NCBI GenBank assembly: GCA_000934385.1
Contig: KN880500.1
Coordinates: forward strand, 49,192-113,191
From: Cylindrobasidium torrendii FP15055 ss-10
Taxonomy: Eukaryota; Basidiomycota; Agaricomycetes; Agaricales; Physalacriaceae
Direction: 5' to 3'
Length of the DNA stretch: 64,000 bases
The position numbers and the translations under genes are program-made. The notes beneath the pieces are model-generated. The model saw nothing but the letters and a program-made list of their open reading frames with translations. It was not told the DNA's origin and did not search any database. Below, one piece after another: positions 34,043 to 46,601 of this stretch (position 1 is the stretch's first letter; each line of letters starts with the position of its first letter).

Positions 34043-35007
34043 CTAGTACTCCATACCATCAAACCACGACCATGTATTTACTGAGTAAGCGCTGTTGTCC
34101 TGGCCATACGAGGGAAACGCAGTCGCAGGCATTTGGGAAAGGTAGTTGAACGGCGCGATGCCATTCCCAAGATAGAAGGACGTGTTTGTGCTGTGTGAGA
34201 GGTTGGATGGTCCAGCGACAGGAGGATATTGGGAGGCAGGGCGCGGGGGCATCGCAGTCACATCCATAGGTACGTCGGGGAGTTGGAGGAGCATATTCCA
34301 AGTCGGGGTGCTCTGCTCTGCAGGGGCGTTCTGAGGTTCGGAGTCGTCCATTGGGAAAAGCTGCTCCATCTGCTCCGTCCAAGTGGGTGAGGGAGGGCGA
34401 TCCTCCTCAAGCTCGTCCTCCGAATCGCGTTCCTCGGGATCATATTCTGAAGGATCATCTGGCTCGAATGTGTCTTCTTTGATGGGCAAGCCGCGCTGGG
34501 CATATGGAGTAGGATACAGACGGTGCACAAGCCCACAGCCGATGAAGAGCTTCGGTTGCAGGTCGCCTGCATACTCCTCGTCGATCTCCCCTTCGGCATC
34601 CTCGTTCCACTCTGGGACTACGAATCGATAGAAAGGAGACTTGTTCAGATATTCCGAACGGTCCTTGGGCTTGGCGCGCTTTGCATACATTGGATGGACC
34701 ACACAGATTGCCTCTCCGTGGAATTCTCCATGACGCCTCATAGCATGCCGTTTCACGGCTGAAGAGGTGCCGTACGCGACGTGGTAGGTGCATTCTGGGA
34801 ATAGACAAAAACGGACAATGTCTGGATGTGTACTATTCCAGTGACGCCGCATAATGAAGCTCGCTTCTTTCCTGGTTTCGACGGTGGGTGTAGGCCAAAC
34901 ACAGAGCCGACACTGGAAGCAGTGTATACGAGAGCTGCGGGGGAGGATATTAGTACGTCGTGAACAAGTTTGTGAGGGTACACATACTCTTTTTTTGGCT
35001 TTGGCAT
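34043..35007 (-). CDS. Cys/His family protein with acidic tail (MEY subgroup)
   Basis: Exon 1 is 20 nt (35007-34988); the phase-2 intron 34987-34935 joins to a single long exon, giving 303 residues. The fingers lie at about residues 12-75: HCFQCRLCVWPTPT ... MRRHWNSTH and RFCLFPECTYHVAYGTSS ... KRHAMRRHG, followed by the family motif EFHGEAICVVHP. The tail is acidic (EWNEDAEGEIDEEYA; DDPSEYDPEERDSEDELEED), then Pro/Ser-rich with LPDVPMD, and ends FDGMEY. The gene at 45001 shares this tail plan and the final MEY. The acidic, Pro-rich tail beside fingers suggests a transcriptional regulator, as inference only. Confidence 0.9.
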
Positions 35008-36093
35008 TGTACTGTGGACGATGGGATGTGAGGGGATGAAACTTTGAGTGAAGACAGAGAGAGCGGTTTCTTCCTTTTTAAATGTCTAGGGAGACCGGTT
35101 TTTGTCTCCGGGATCCCAGCTCGCTGTCTACAACAAGACGACACGTACTGACAATTGCCTTTCTGATGAATCGCACACGGGATCTTACTTTTATATTGGC
35201 ATTTCTCGATATGGTATGTGTAGGTTGATGACAGATGATGTACGCACCTAGTAAACAATGCTCGTCATGATCATCCGGCAGAAAAGTGATTGGTCACGGG
35301 ACGCATGCAATTGTCGTATCCATGGATCGAGTCCTCTTTGTACGTATCAACGCATTAACCTTCGAGCAATGCACCGATGTCCCACGCTGGTTTAATATGC
35401 CTCAAAGGTAAGGAAAAGAGGCATCACATGCCAAATTATTTCATCAGCGAGCAAATGTATTCACGTAACGTCGAATCTAGGTAAGTTAGCGTCCGCTATT
35501 CGAACGCTTGACCCCAAGTCCCACCTGATCGAGGTAGCATTATTCGTGCCGCAAGGTCATCAGTGCCACTGCAACGTTGTTTTCACCATTCATTGTCGTG
35601 CCGTCAAGTTTTCCTGACTGAGAGAACGTATTTCCGGGAAAAGCCGCAAAAAGGAATCGCATACAATTGAGCGTGAATCGTCGCTGTGGGCCCAACCTCA
35701 ATGTTACCGACCAGGGGGGGGGTCTCTTGAGCGAAAAATGCCAGAATGACATTGTCGAATACGCGACGGCACCCACTCAAGCACAAGAATGTTCTTGCCG
35801 TCCCGGTTCCATGAGCATTTCATCCAGCATACACATCGTTTGCACAAACCTCGAGCAATGCGAGAGCCACTTACCTTCAATGCTGCTAAATTACGAGAAG
35901 AAACAAAGAAGAAAAGTGTTCAAGCATGTACATTGATTTTTGTTGATGCTACTGGCAGTGTCAAGCACCGAGGCCGCCTTACATACATAGTCTAATACTT
36001 AACACAGTACGATGTCCATAGATGTCCATCCGTCTAAATTCTGTTTGCCGGTGCACACAACGGCGGAGCAACGCGGCACCGTGACCACCCTGC
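35008..36093. other. Intergenic
   Basis: No supported gene. The reading frame of the C2H2 gene downstream could run to 35979 if its last intron is retained. Confidence 0.4.
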
Positions 36094-37422
36094 TTACGAC
36101 AACGCGTCCCCCTCTTGCCTATGAAACAATCAGAAATGATGACGGAGCGCCACAGGAGATAGCAGTACCGTCCGTTAGGCCCCCACCGAATGATCCTGTA
36201 TTTTGGAGGTGGCGGAGGAGAAGGGAATGGCATGGTGACTGTCGCTTCTTCTGTGCATGCTGGTTCGACAGACATCGAACGCTGCGACAAAGAAGCGTAG
36301 GATGAGGAAGATGAGGAGAGCGGTGGTAAGATGCATGGAGGAGAGCAAGATCTCTGCACTGGGGTAGCGGAGCGGCAGATGTACGGTATGCGAGGTTGGG
36401 GAGGACAGCGATGATGAGAGTAGGGCGTATACCAATTTTGAGTCGATAGAGCAGGCAGAGTGGGACGAGGGAGAGTGTACATTGGGCGAGAGCGATGAGC
36501 AGACGCTCCGTGCAGCCCTAGTCCGACGTCGAGTCGCTCAATCACATGTCTCGATCTCGTCGTCGCGCGCGGCGTTGGAGATGGGCTAAAACAGGTCAGT
36601 GTCAAGCTTTGGCTACGAGACGGTGCGACACAACGCACTATGGTTGTGATGGCGGGGGGCAGTGTGAAGACCCAATGACTGGGTATTGGTACGCGAAAGG
36701 ACGTCCGTTCGGCGTGAACCCGGAATGCGAGCGTGGCTCAAAGTCCTGGACGGGATATCCTTCGGGCTCTGCGGTGGGAATGCGCCCTCTTTCGCGCGGT
36801 CCAATGGCATCCGGTGCGGGGATGGGCGGAAACATAGGCCCAATGTCGCTAGAACTTGTCGATACGGAAGGGCTATGTTGTCGAGACTGTGAGTCGTCGC
36901 TCGAAGTCAATGACTGAATGTCAACGTCACTGCGGGCCCTTCGCCTCCGTGCAGTGCTCGGTCCGGGCGGTGACACAGTACTAGCACAGTGTAGGCATCG
37001 GCAGGGGTGTCCTTGGTGTTCTCTATCTTGCACAAAATTTGGTGAGCAACGCGCTCCTGAGTTCAATGGAGTAGCAGTAGCAAGCTCGAAGATATAGAGT
37101 GGACAGACTAAAGGACGTACCCAGGCTCGTAGACGCATATTGGCTGCATAGTAGTATGATTCCTGCGCTGGTGTAATTTGACAGCATCATGGCGCGCCGC
37201 GCGGTAGCCACAGTCGTCGACAGGACACGCGTAAGGCTTCTCTCCCGTATGGCGACGCTCGTGTGTGCGTATATGGTCGCGCTCCGACGCGCGATGACTA
37301 CACCCAGGGTGAGAACATGCGTACGGACGTTCGCCTGTGTGAATCGACTGGTGTCGCTCCAGGTGCTTTGCCTTCTTCGTCTTGTACGCACAGCCGGCGT
37401 GTACGCAGTTGAACATCACCAT
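36094..37422 (-). CDS. C2H2 transcription factor, three classical fingers
   Basis: The first exon begins MVMFNCVHAGCAYKTKKAKH and holds three C2H2 fingers within the first 100 residues: C-x4-C-x12-H-x3-H, then C-x4-C-x12-H-x4-H, and C-x4-C-x12-H-x4-H. They are joined by the Kruppel-type linkers HTGERPY and HTGEKPY. Introns: one from GTACGTCC after YEPG to about GCAAGATAG (phase 2); one GTGCGTTG...TGTTTTAG (phase 2); and a likely third, GTACTG...TTCATAG, giving the end WGPNGRQEGDALS. The tail is Ser/Pro-rich with clusters of Ser and PPPPP. The fingers indicate sequence-specific DNA binding in the nucleus. If the third intron is not removed the frame continues to 35979. Confidence 0.9.
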
Positions 37423-40215
37423 GATGGTAAAAGGAAAGCAGAGAATAACACAATTGTTGGAGGTGTCAGAAAGCAGACGGAGGTTATGGGGATCGAAGAA
37501 TGCGGACGGAGAGGTGGCCAGGCCAGGGTCGCCGGCCGAAAGACAAAAGAGCCACGAAGTAAAATCTTATGGCACATATCAGGGGTTCAAGTGAGTCGGT
37601 TCCCTGGGAGAAAGTCATGTCTTCATACAATGCATCGTTTCCCGGAGATTCCACGGGGTACGCGGCATGTTCCACACTCATGGATTTTTGCGGCATTTTG
37701 GCTTGCAGCAAGCAGTACTAGTAGAAAAACCCGGCGGAGTCGTCCAAAGGGGAAGTAAGTCACACATCTAACCTACGTTGAGGCCAATCGCATACCTATC
37801 ACAGATGGGGGTCCTCCTCAACAACGGTTTTAGAATAGCGTGCCTCGGCCTGATCAGGGAAATAAGGTTTGGAATGGACGCGGACATCGATCACGGGCTA
37901 CTAAATTATGTGGGGACACCGTTCTTCTATCCCAATCCACCATTGTCCCATGCTCCCTAAGTACCGCCATCATGGCGCGTACAATCGAATTCGAGTGCCC
38001 GGTAGTCGCGTTCTGCTACTTATAAACCGACACGTCCTCTGCATAGTCCGTGGTCATGTTCTGTCAGTGTCACATCAGAAAGCGCTCAGTTCTAACCGTT
38101 ACGGGAAATCCTGGCGCCCCGAATACGAGAATCAGTTCTATACTGCGGTTCCTTCCATTCACATCCGCACTCACCCTGTTTTGCCTACTTTGAACCTTCC
38201 ATATACGAGTGATGACCGCCCGCCGCGTAGCGCCAGGTCCGCCTCGTCAACAAAACATCATAACACGGGATCTTACATAAAGAGGGCAGTGCAGAGCTTC
38301 AGAATTCCGTGAAATCGAAGCCTTGAAGCTTCCTTACTAGGTCACACACTTTCACTCAACTATCACTATTGGTGTTTAGTTCAATGTCAACATTCAGACG
38401 CCATAGAAGTTTCTGGTCCGAGCTCGCCAGCCTTCCGACGGGCCGTGGGCGTGAATTGCGGGATATGGAACTACGTATGCTCACTCCGTATGACAAGCTC
38501 ATGAAAGCAATTCTGGGGTGAGCGGCGCATTGTTCGTCGTGCGCGCGCTTACGTGGTGTTGACGGATGAACATATATCTCAAAACCTTATTCAGAGGCAG
38601 CGTACTCGAAAGGAAGAAAACCGCGCAGCCGTGGTGTGAAGCCATAGTTTTGTTGCCTAATCTACCAGATCTCTCGCACTGAACCTGTACTGCTCAGCTC
38701 GAAATTCGAATCCAATTGTGAATGCACTTCAGCTTCTTAAATCATCGACATCCTGCACAAATTGGCGTGAGACGCTGAGACTATTTCACAGAGTACGAAC
38801 GCCTCCCAATGTTGCTTAACCTCATGTCAGGCCATCAGCTCTTACCTTTCTTCGGCTTCGCACATGCTCGCAAAGAGCCATCTAATAAGCCATTTAGCCT
38901 ATTGCTCAGTTTACTCTCGGTCTCTTCAATTTCTGTGTTTCACTGGTTCTAGCTTGCGGACACACATACAAGAATGAAAAATTTCGACAGCTAGAACGAG
39001 TGATACGGCATTTCGCGCGTCCTCGAGGCCATCGCTTGCTAGGTCTACAAGCACGATAGATCAGAAAAAACCACCTCGTCAGCACATAAAAATGGCAGAA
39101 ACCGTTATGCGAAGAAGAAAGGCTCGTGAGGATGCCTCTAAAATGAATAGGACATCACGGAGGGCAGAAACAGAGGAGACGAGAGTAGAAAGCAAAGATA
39201 AAACAGCTCTCCACTGGGAATGTTACGTGCAATGAAATGGACGGATTAAGTTGCAGCCCGAATGGTTCGGGAATATCAACTCATGATGCATGAAGAGCTA
39301 CGTGACTTTGCAGAATGATGCTGAATGGGGGTCCGATTATCGATAGTAGAACATGAATCGGCCGTGGCTGCTCCCCGAATGCGCCAGAAGAACAATGGGC
39401 AAGTCATCTAGACCATGGAGGTCAACAATAGAGCTGTCGATCACTTCGATCACTTCGGCATCGGCACACCGCTTTCAGACCTTGGATCATCGCCTTTGTT
39501 CGCATGTGTGTGCTCTACAAGCGTGGGTATATCCTGATTTCAAGTCCAACTTAGCTCTATCCATTAAACTCGGACCCCCATCTCGAGGCTTGAGCCCGCC
39601 ATCTTGCTGGTCGCTTAGTCGAAGAACGAGTAGCGCTTGTGGGTCTTGAGTTCATTATGCCGCTCGGAAGATTTCAATAAAGCCAGACTACTTGATGGTA
39701 TTACTCAATACCCGATGAATTCATAGCAAACTCGCAAGACTCAGCCTCAGGTTCATTATGGCCTTGATCGCCGTGGAACCCATGTCCTGATTTTCGGTGA
39801 TTTTTTCATAGCTACTTATCATAAAATCATAATGAAAAATGAATACCGCGGGTTGCTCCTCTGGGCTTTCTGGGATGGTGTACTGAATACATCCCCGGAT
39901 GCGTGTGGATGTCTGCCATGAACCACTGGCATGTATGTATGTACGAATTATCAAGCAATTCCGGTTGGATTGGGTCTGTGCCGTCCCTCGTCACTTGAGT
40001 TTACACTGCAAAGAAATCTCATTTGAGTGCTCGTGAATATCTTCGAGCCACTGCCATAACTAACTACTCCCAGACTACTCCCTGCTCAGTTTCGTAGGCA
40101 GCTAAGATAACGGCGGCAGTGACTATTTCTAACTTCGCAAATGATTTTCACTTTCCTGATTCTCTTATAACACACTGTAACAGTATGCCTCGCTGTATAC
40201 CACCAAACTTTCGCT
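37423..40215. other. Gene-free stretch
   Basis: A 189-residue frame at 37189-37758 on the plus strand is antisense to the finger exon and is a shadow. Elsewhere only short frames without motifs. Nothing else recognised over about 2.8 kb. Confidence 0.45.
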
Positions 40216-40806
40216 TTACCCTTGAACCATCCTCGTCTCCCTCGTCCACGTCTGAGTAACCGACCCACTCTTCCCCTTCCTCTCTCCATACGACTCCTTC
40301 ACGTTGACTTTCTCACCAGGTTTAGCTACTTTCATCGGAGGAAGCATTGAAAATCCATCTTGAAAGGACGGTTGCGGAAGAGTTGGAGGGTAGTCTACCG
40401 GCGGTGAGCGATTCACGGTAGACGGGGATGCGGCACCAGCATGATATCCGTGTGGTAGTGGGGACCGAATGGCACTCCGAAAATGAGACGGAAAAGGACC
40501 CTGTGCGTGCTCGCCGCCCGACATTGTCATCGGCGGCGTAGGTGGTATAAACGGTGGGGGTGAGTAGTACCTTCGTTCATCTTGGTTGTCTCGGGGATCC
40601 AAGCTAAGGTCGGAAGACGTGCTGTGCGGGCTCCCAGTAACACTAGGGATTTCCGGGTAGTCATCATACTCCCGAAAAGCTGGAAGTGAAGAGGAGGGCT
40701 GCGCGTCGGGAGACTCCTTCGATGAGTGGCATACTGCGCGTTCGAACGACTCACAAAGACCTAGCAGGATTTCGCAGCAGGTGTAGCAGCAGGAGTCGGA
40801 GCTCAT
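40216..40806 (-). CDS. Hypothetical protein with Cys-rich N-terminus
   Basis: An intronless frame of 196 residues. It starts MSSDSCCYTCCEILLGLCE, with five Cys in the first 18 residues next to a short hydrophobic stretch, a pattern seen in proteins anchored to membranes by S-acylation. The remainder is Ser/Pro-rich and disordered-looking (YYSPPPFIPPTPPMTMSGG; PPVDYPPTLPQPSFQDG), with a basic C-terminus (GEKVNVKESYGERKGKSG) ending in TRMVQG. No family recognised. The composition and clean frame support a real gene, but no splice or homology evidence confirms it. Confidence 0.5.
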   Translation of the reverse strand: MSSDSCCYTCCEILLGLCESFERAVCHSSKESPDAQPSSSLPAFREYDDYPEIPSVTGSPHSTSSDLSLDPRDNQDERRYYSPPPFIPPTPPMTMSGGEHAQGPFPSHFRSAIRSPLPHGYHAGAASPSTVNRSPPVDYPPTLPQPSFQDGFSMLPPMKVAKPGEKVNVKESYGERKGKSGSVTQTWTRETRMVQG

Positions 40807-41212
40807 AGCTCTGTGTAGAGTTGAGAATGGTCAGAGAGGCACTAATGTCGCTTGCCTTTGTACTCTCCAAAGTTATTGTTCGAGCCATTCTCCCACGCAT
40901 GACAGCTGAGCTCATTTTTGGGTCGTAGCATGCGGTTACACGTCGAATACTGAGCCACAATGCACCGCTACTGGAGGCATGCTGTGCCAGTAGCCATTGA
41001 GTCACAGTGTGGGGATTTGAGGCGTTGGCTGAGCGAAGTAAGCACCGCAATTCAAAGAAGGACAATTGGGCCTCTGAACATCGAATCTCCATGACGACTA
41101 CAACGCCTCAAAGAAGCACATCGATGAAAGGTTCACTCGTCACAACTTCGATATCTCAGTAAATATGCCGCACCGTTATGCAAACCGGATCTTGTGCCAT
41201 AGCTACAGCTAC

Positions 41213-43453
41213 TCAAGAAACACGCCTGACACGAAGCGGCACCGCAAAGCCCTCTGCACCCACAGACTTTGGTCTAGGAAGCAAACTCTGGCCGGCACAC
41301 TGTTTGAACTTCTGGGACTCGTCTATCGTCGAGAAGACGTACGTGCGGATTAGAACCGAAAGGACGGCCTACATCACTCGTCAGTTTCCCTCACGCAAGC
41401 GAGCAAGGAAGGTAAGAGGAAGGCAAATCACCTTGAACTCGGTAAGTGCGAACTGCTTTCCCAAACACATCCTCGGTCCATCGATGAACGTCAGCACATG
41501 ACGGTGCCCTCCGAGCTCTCTTGCTCTTCCCAGGCCATCCTCGTCCTTGTTCTCGCTAGCCAGCCACCGCGCAGGATCGAACTTCGTTGCGTCGGGGCCC
41601 CAGAGCTCAGGCATCTGGTTCATCGCCTGTATTGGGACAGTGATCTTTGCGTTCTTGGGGACGTGAATCCGGTCGACCCCCTCGCCCGTAGCGGTAGTGA
41701 GCGGGTTGGAGAGTGGGAGGATGTCTGGTTCGGAGATCTGGTGCACCGTTAGCACGTGCTGGTAAGTATATAAAGACAAAAATGGAGAGGGAAAGGACAG
41801 AGGGACAGAGAGGGATAACGCTGCGATAGAGCCATGGGATCCCACTGAAGGGAACAAGAAACGTACCTCGAAATTCGTCTGCCGCACGGGTGGATGCAAT
41901 CGCAGAGTCTCCATCACCACCGCGTCGAGGTACTCCAGTGTGTTCAGCTCATCGTACGTCACGTCCGTTGAGCCCAGCGATTCACGGAGTCGAGCTTGTA
42001 CTTCAGGGTGTGTACAAAGTTCAATGAGGGCCCACTTCACGCACTGCTTAGTATGGAATATTCAAGAGACGAATGTTGCGCACCGTCAGACTTACTAGAA
42101 ATAGCATGAGTGAGTTGCGGTGAGGGAACGTAGGATGTTAGACGTACTGCTTGTCGTTTCATATCCCGCAAGTAGAAGGACATTCTGCGTAGCCAGAAGT
42201 CGTCATCCAGCGAACAAGCCAATCATGGACACCCGCACCATTTGGCTGATGACTTGCTCTTTTGTCATGTTCATCTTCCCTCCTGCCTCCTTCGCCTCGG
42301 CCTTGACTTGGGAGCGGTCAACATATGCTCGACGCCAAAAAAGATAGAAAGACTCACGGAGTGCTCCAATGATCGAGTTATCCTGGATATCCCCCTGCTT
42401 TGCTCTATCGTATATCTCGTCCGCAATACTGCTTACAGCCCCGTGGAACTCGTGCAGCGTACGTTTTTTCTCTGAAGGGAGATGCATGACCCATGGGAGG
42501 ACTTGACCGATGATGATGAGGCTGGCGAACCAGGATTCACCGCGACCCCAGTTGATTTTGTCGAAGGGTGATTCATGACCGTCGAGTGTCTTGAAATCGT
42601 AAGAGAAGCCTGCGATCCCAATGGTGTCTAGTCTATATTTTGGATGTGTAAGTAAGATGAGAAGGTAAAGAGAGGGAAGGAGCCAGACGCTACGCGATTC
42701 ATCCTATTGTTCCGCGGCGTTAGTCTGGTTCAAAGACGTATGGAGCGTTGTAGGGTACGCACCAATCTTGTACCTCGATAGCTTGGTCACCGCCTTTCTG
42801 CGTACTATCCAGTATTTCACCCCACTTCTGGGACATCTGGCGTAAACGTTGAGAATACACGAGATGGGAATGATAGGCGATCCACCTTGTATACCGAATC
42901 GTAAAAGATGGAGGTGAACTGCCGCACAGCCAGGATACTGAACGCAGGCGTCAAGCTCTTGCGTTGTCTACACATGAGTTTAATCCAAATATGAAAGTGA
43001 ACCGTGTGCGACGAAAACGCACAGTCGCGCAGTATCTCCCTCCGCCCACAACAACCCTCTGCCGAACTGCGTTCACCATGAGCTTCACATTGAGCATGAC
43101 GAGAAAGAACGCACGGCGATCTCGATGAATTTCCTGGCCAGCGCGTTCCGATGATACACGCCCCAGCCCCCAGCGTAGACATGCACGATAGCCTTGGGAT
43201 CTTGGACGATGTACTGCGGGATCCCGAGGATTGTCGGAATGGTGTAGACCGTGCCGTACGCCTTAGCCCAAGTGTTGTATATGTGCGGGGCGTAGGAGCC
43301 GGCTCTGAGAACGCGCGTAACGCCCCAGAGGTAGCTCGGGGAGGGCGGTCCACGGAGTATGGTGCCCCGAAGCGCAGAATTTGAGGCAAAAACGAGCTTG
43401 TATAGGATGAATGCAGCGAACAGTGCTGCAAAGGATGCTGCGAGAGGAATCAT
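41213..43453 (-). CDS. Cytochrome P450 monooxygenase, 12 exons
   Basis: Exons: 43453-43115, 43066-43023, 42967-42886, 42836-42763, 42703-42689, 42632-42358, 42306-42239, 42184-42148, 42094-42084, 42043-41867, 41737-41432 and 41368-41213, all in agreeing phase, 527 residues. Residues 1-22 form the N-terminal membrane anchor (MIPLAASFAALFAAFILYKL), so it sits on the ER. The I-helix motif AGYETT is at about 305-310, the K-helix ExxR (ETLR) at 360-363, and the haem loop FIDGPRMCLG at 458-467 with C465 as the haem thiolate. All key residues are present. It needs an NADPH-P450 reductase; the substrate cannot be told and no secondary-metabolite neighbours are seen. Exons of 15 and 11 nt are required to keep the frame. 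Confidence 0.97.
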
Positions 43454-45000
43454 GGGGAAGAAGATGGCGATTCTCGATTCTGAATGTGTGCGTCTTTATG
43501 AATCCCATGTCCGAGTGCTATACGAGGGGAGCGATGGCTGAGCGAGGGAAGGAAGGCTGAATACAGATGTCTGAGTATCCACAGAACTGATTCTAATCAC
43601 ATTACGCTGTCGAGATGTGTCAACATCCTTAGAGGACGACGAGGTCAAGTCGTGACTCGCGCTTCCAGTGAGTGACGGGGACGGGATCCAGTAGTAGTAT
43701 CGTGGTGGCTGACAGAAGTCAGAACTTAGAAGCAGGGTCAAACCCTTCCATGACGCGTGATCGAGTCGGCACGGCACCCGCATCATTCGGCTTCAACGCG
43801 CCTGCTTCCATTTGACTTTTTGGACTCGGCGACCATCACATCGGAAGTGATTATGCTGTGTGACCACTTCTCTGGAAAGCACGGAACTGCTCTCTCCCTT
43901 GTTCCCTCTTCAATTCGGGACTCATGAAGGACAAGCGACAGTGCCATACTGTTCTGGTGTATCGGCGTTAATGTTCTGCTACCCAAAACCGCGCTCGGGC
44001 CTGTCAAACCCTTTGGTGGTAAACGCAATGTTAAAAGGACCACGCTGCGCACGTTAGACCGAGTGCAATGCTCTAGAGGATGTCGAATCAAAGGTGCGTG
44101 CTTCGCTCAACCGCCAGCGCTCCATTCTGACTGCCCTATTCCAAAGGATCAGTCCTAGGTCCCCCCAGTGCTGACTTGTGCTTCCCCCCTTACCCGCTGC
44201 TGCATTTGGACTGGACCCAGACATATCCGACCGACTTTCTCTACCAATAGCTTGCAACACGTCGAGTACCTTTGCTACAGACAATTCATCCTCGTTGAGC
44301 ACTCTCCTGACGCTGAATCCAACCCGAGTTTCTTCCCAGACCAATTGCTTCAGCCCCACGAAGCCACCGACCATGTACACCAAATTGCCTTCCGCCCAAT
44401 GACCTCCGCGATAGCGAACCAGACCGCACCGTTCAAATTCATCCTCACTTCGCGGCGCTCTTCTACACCATTCTTGGTGATGATGCCTATCTATGCGTTG
44501 ACCTCTGTCGCGGACTCCGGCTAGGGATACTTAGTGCGTGCCATGCTATGTTGGCATCGTTCGACTGACTGAAAATTGAGACAGCTTGAGGACCGGATGG
44601 CGCACCAGCGCATCGCCCGTTGGTCTTTCGGATGCCGCCCAGGCGTGCGCATATGAATATGCCTGGGACGTTGGGTACCGCGGGTATCTTGCAGTCGTAC
44701 GTCTGTCCTTCCATGAGCGCTGAATGGGGATGCGTTGCTGATACTGGCTTGTAGGGTTTACGCTACTCTCTTCTTGTCGGCCAGCCGAAAGGAATCTCAT
44801 CAGTCGTACGTATTGTCAAGCCGTTGAACATCTCGATTAACATGTATCATAAAGGACATCAAAGAAATAAAATCAAAACGTTGTGTCAAAGAGCGTGGAC
44901 GCCGTCTATATACCGATGATGATTGGAAAGAGGCGGGTGCAGGAGTGTCTGAGTATTAGTAAGTAACCCACGACCGAATTGTGCGCACAGCGCATCCCGT
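43454..45000. other. Intergenic
   Basis: Frames of about 100-118 residues on both strands around 43783-44524 overlap each other and lack motifs. No gene supported. Confidence 0.4.
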
Positions 45001-45936
45001 CTAGTATTCCATATCCACGTCCCCGTCCGTCAAAAATGACATGTCGAAATTGGACATCGTTTGGTCAATATCTTGGATGCAAGCTGAATGCACCGCGTAT
45101 TCCTGATGATGAGCAGCGAGATAGTTGGATGGCCCCGCAGTCGCTTCATAGAGGGATGTGTCCGCGTGCGCAGACTGAAACGGTCCAACAATGGGGGGCG
45201 CGAAGACGGAAGACGGGTTCATATCCATCGATACGTCGGAAGGAGGCATATCCCATGTCGGTGCCAGTGTGCTCTGACGGGATTCGGCAGGCGATAGGTT
45301 CGGCTCAACATCGTTCATCGAAAAAAGGTCAGCCATCGTATGCTGGGTGAACATCGAGGATAGCTCCTGGTGACTCGATTCTTGGTCGATGGTAATATCG
45401 CCCAAAGGATCTCGTCCGCACTCGGAAGGCGGTTTGCAATAGAGGCAGTGTATTTCCACGCTCTCAATGGTCAGCATGGGTTCATCTTCGTCCGGCTCAT
45501 ACTCTACGCCAGTTTCCCTTTCCGCATCTTCGTCCCAAATGGGCACGGGGGCTTCGTGCGGCAGCGCAGGGATACGGAGCAAGTATTTCTTGGACTCCAG
45601 AAAGGGAACATGCAGCAGTGATCTTATGGTACAGACTGCCGTCCCATGGGGCTTTCCATGAACCTTCATTGCATGCCTCTCGACAAAGTGGTTGTTCCCG
45701 TACGCGACGTTGTAAGCGCAATCGGGAGACAAGCAAAATAGACGAATGTCTGAATGCATTTCCTTGTGGTGTAATCTCATGATACCGTGAGCTTCGTGAG
45801 CTGTTCGAACGACGGGCGTGGCCCAGATGCAGAAACGACATTGGAAACGGAGTGTGCGATCTGGACAACTACCATGGTATTAGTGAGATCAGCATGCGTG
45901 TGGGTGGTTAGACGGAGGCTACACGCACTGTGTCAT
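45001..45936 (-). CDS. Cys/His family protein with acidic tail (MEY subgroup)
   Basis: Exon 1 is 8 nt (ATGACACA, 45936-45929); the phase-2 intron 45928-45869 (GTGCGT...GGTAG) leads to MTHCPDRTLRFQCRFCIWAT. The AG eight bases further gives the wrong frame, which fixes the acceptor. The product has 291 residues. Finger 1 (C-x2-C-x-W ... MRLHHKEMH) and finger 2 (RLFCLSPDCAYNVAYGNN ... ERHAMKVHG) are followed by KPHGTAVCTIR. The tail is acidic (WDEDAERETGVEYEPDEDEP), then Ser/Pro-rich with SDVSMDMN, ending GDVDMEY. It parallels the gene at 34043 in fingers, acidic WNEDAE/WDEDAE block, DVxMD motif and last three residues. Confidence 0.88.
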
Positions 45937-46534
45937 TGTAAAAAGCTGCGAGAGGAGGGATTTCGAAAGTTCTGATGGAGAAGACACTTGCCTCTTTGAT
46001 ATATGTCTCGATATACTAGGGCGTTTGTCCAATGTCTGCCTTGGTCGTCTCACAAAAGGACTGGTTAACAATTCCCTTGTTTGATAAAACTAAAACACAA
46101 TCATTATCCTTTGCTTTAATCGCTCGATTCTATCAAAGCATCCGGATGCTCATATGGGACGTTTTATGTGCCACGAGGTTTGGGATTCCGCTCGCTCACT
46201 CGAATATCGTCGGTCGCCGGCAGTATCTCAGCCTGAGAAGCATCTTTGAGTCGATGCATAGAGAATATTTGTATAGCGGTTTTCCGCCTTGGCCACTCGA
46301 TCGACAAGCCGCCTCTTTTCCTAGTTCGGGATTCGTAGATCAATTGTGCGGTCTTGGCCGCAATCCACCAGTTGCCATTGCGGCATTGACTTTGTCAATA
46401 GCTTCCAGTTGGCTTTTAACTCACGGTTCTTATTGTATTGTAAATAAAAGACCCCAGGGAAAACCGTGTGAACACGTCCAAAGTCTTTTGTATGGTCGCG
46501 CAGGCTCTAGAACAAAGCCCTGGTTGGCGATATG

Positions 46535-46541
46535 TATATAA
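46535..46541 (+). promoter_or_regulatory. TATA box
   Basis: TATATAA 67 bp before the start codon at 46602. Confidence 0.5.
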
Positions 46542-46601
46542 GACCCATTCTGATTTTACGGTCTGCACCCAAGACTGTTTCCTCTCGCATCTCTGTTTAC
46601 A

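Noticed and set aside
37189..37758. 189-residue plus-strand frame
   Set aside because: Antisense shadow of the three-finger C2H2 exon.
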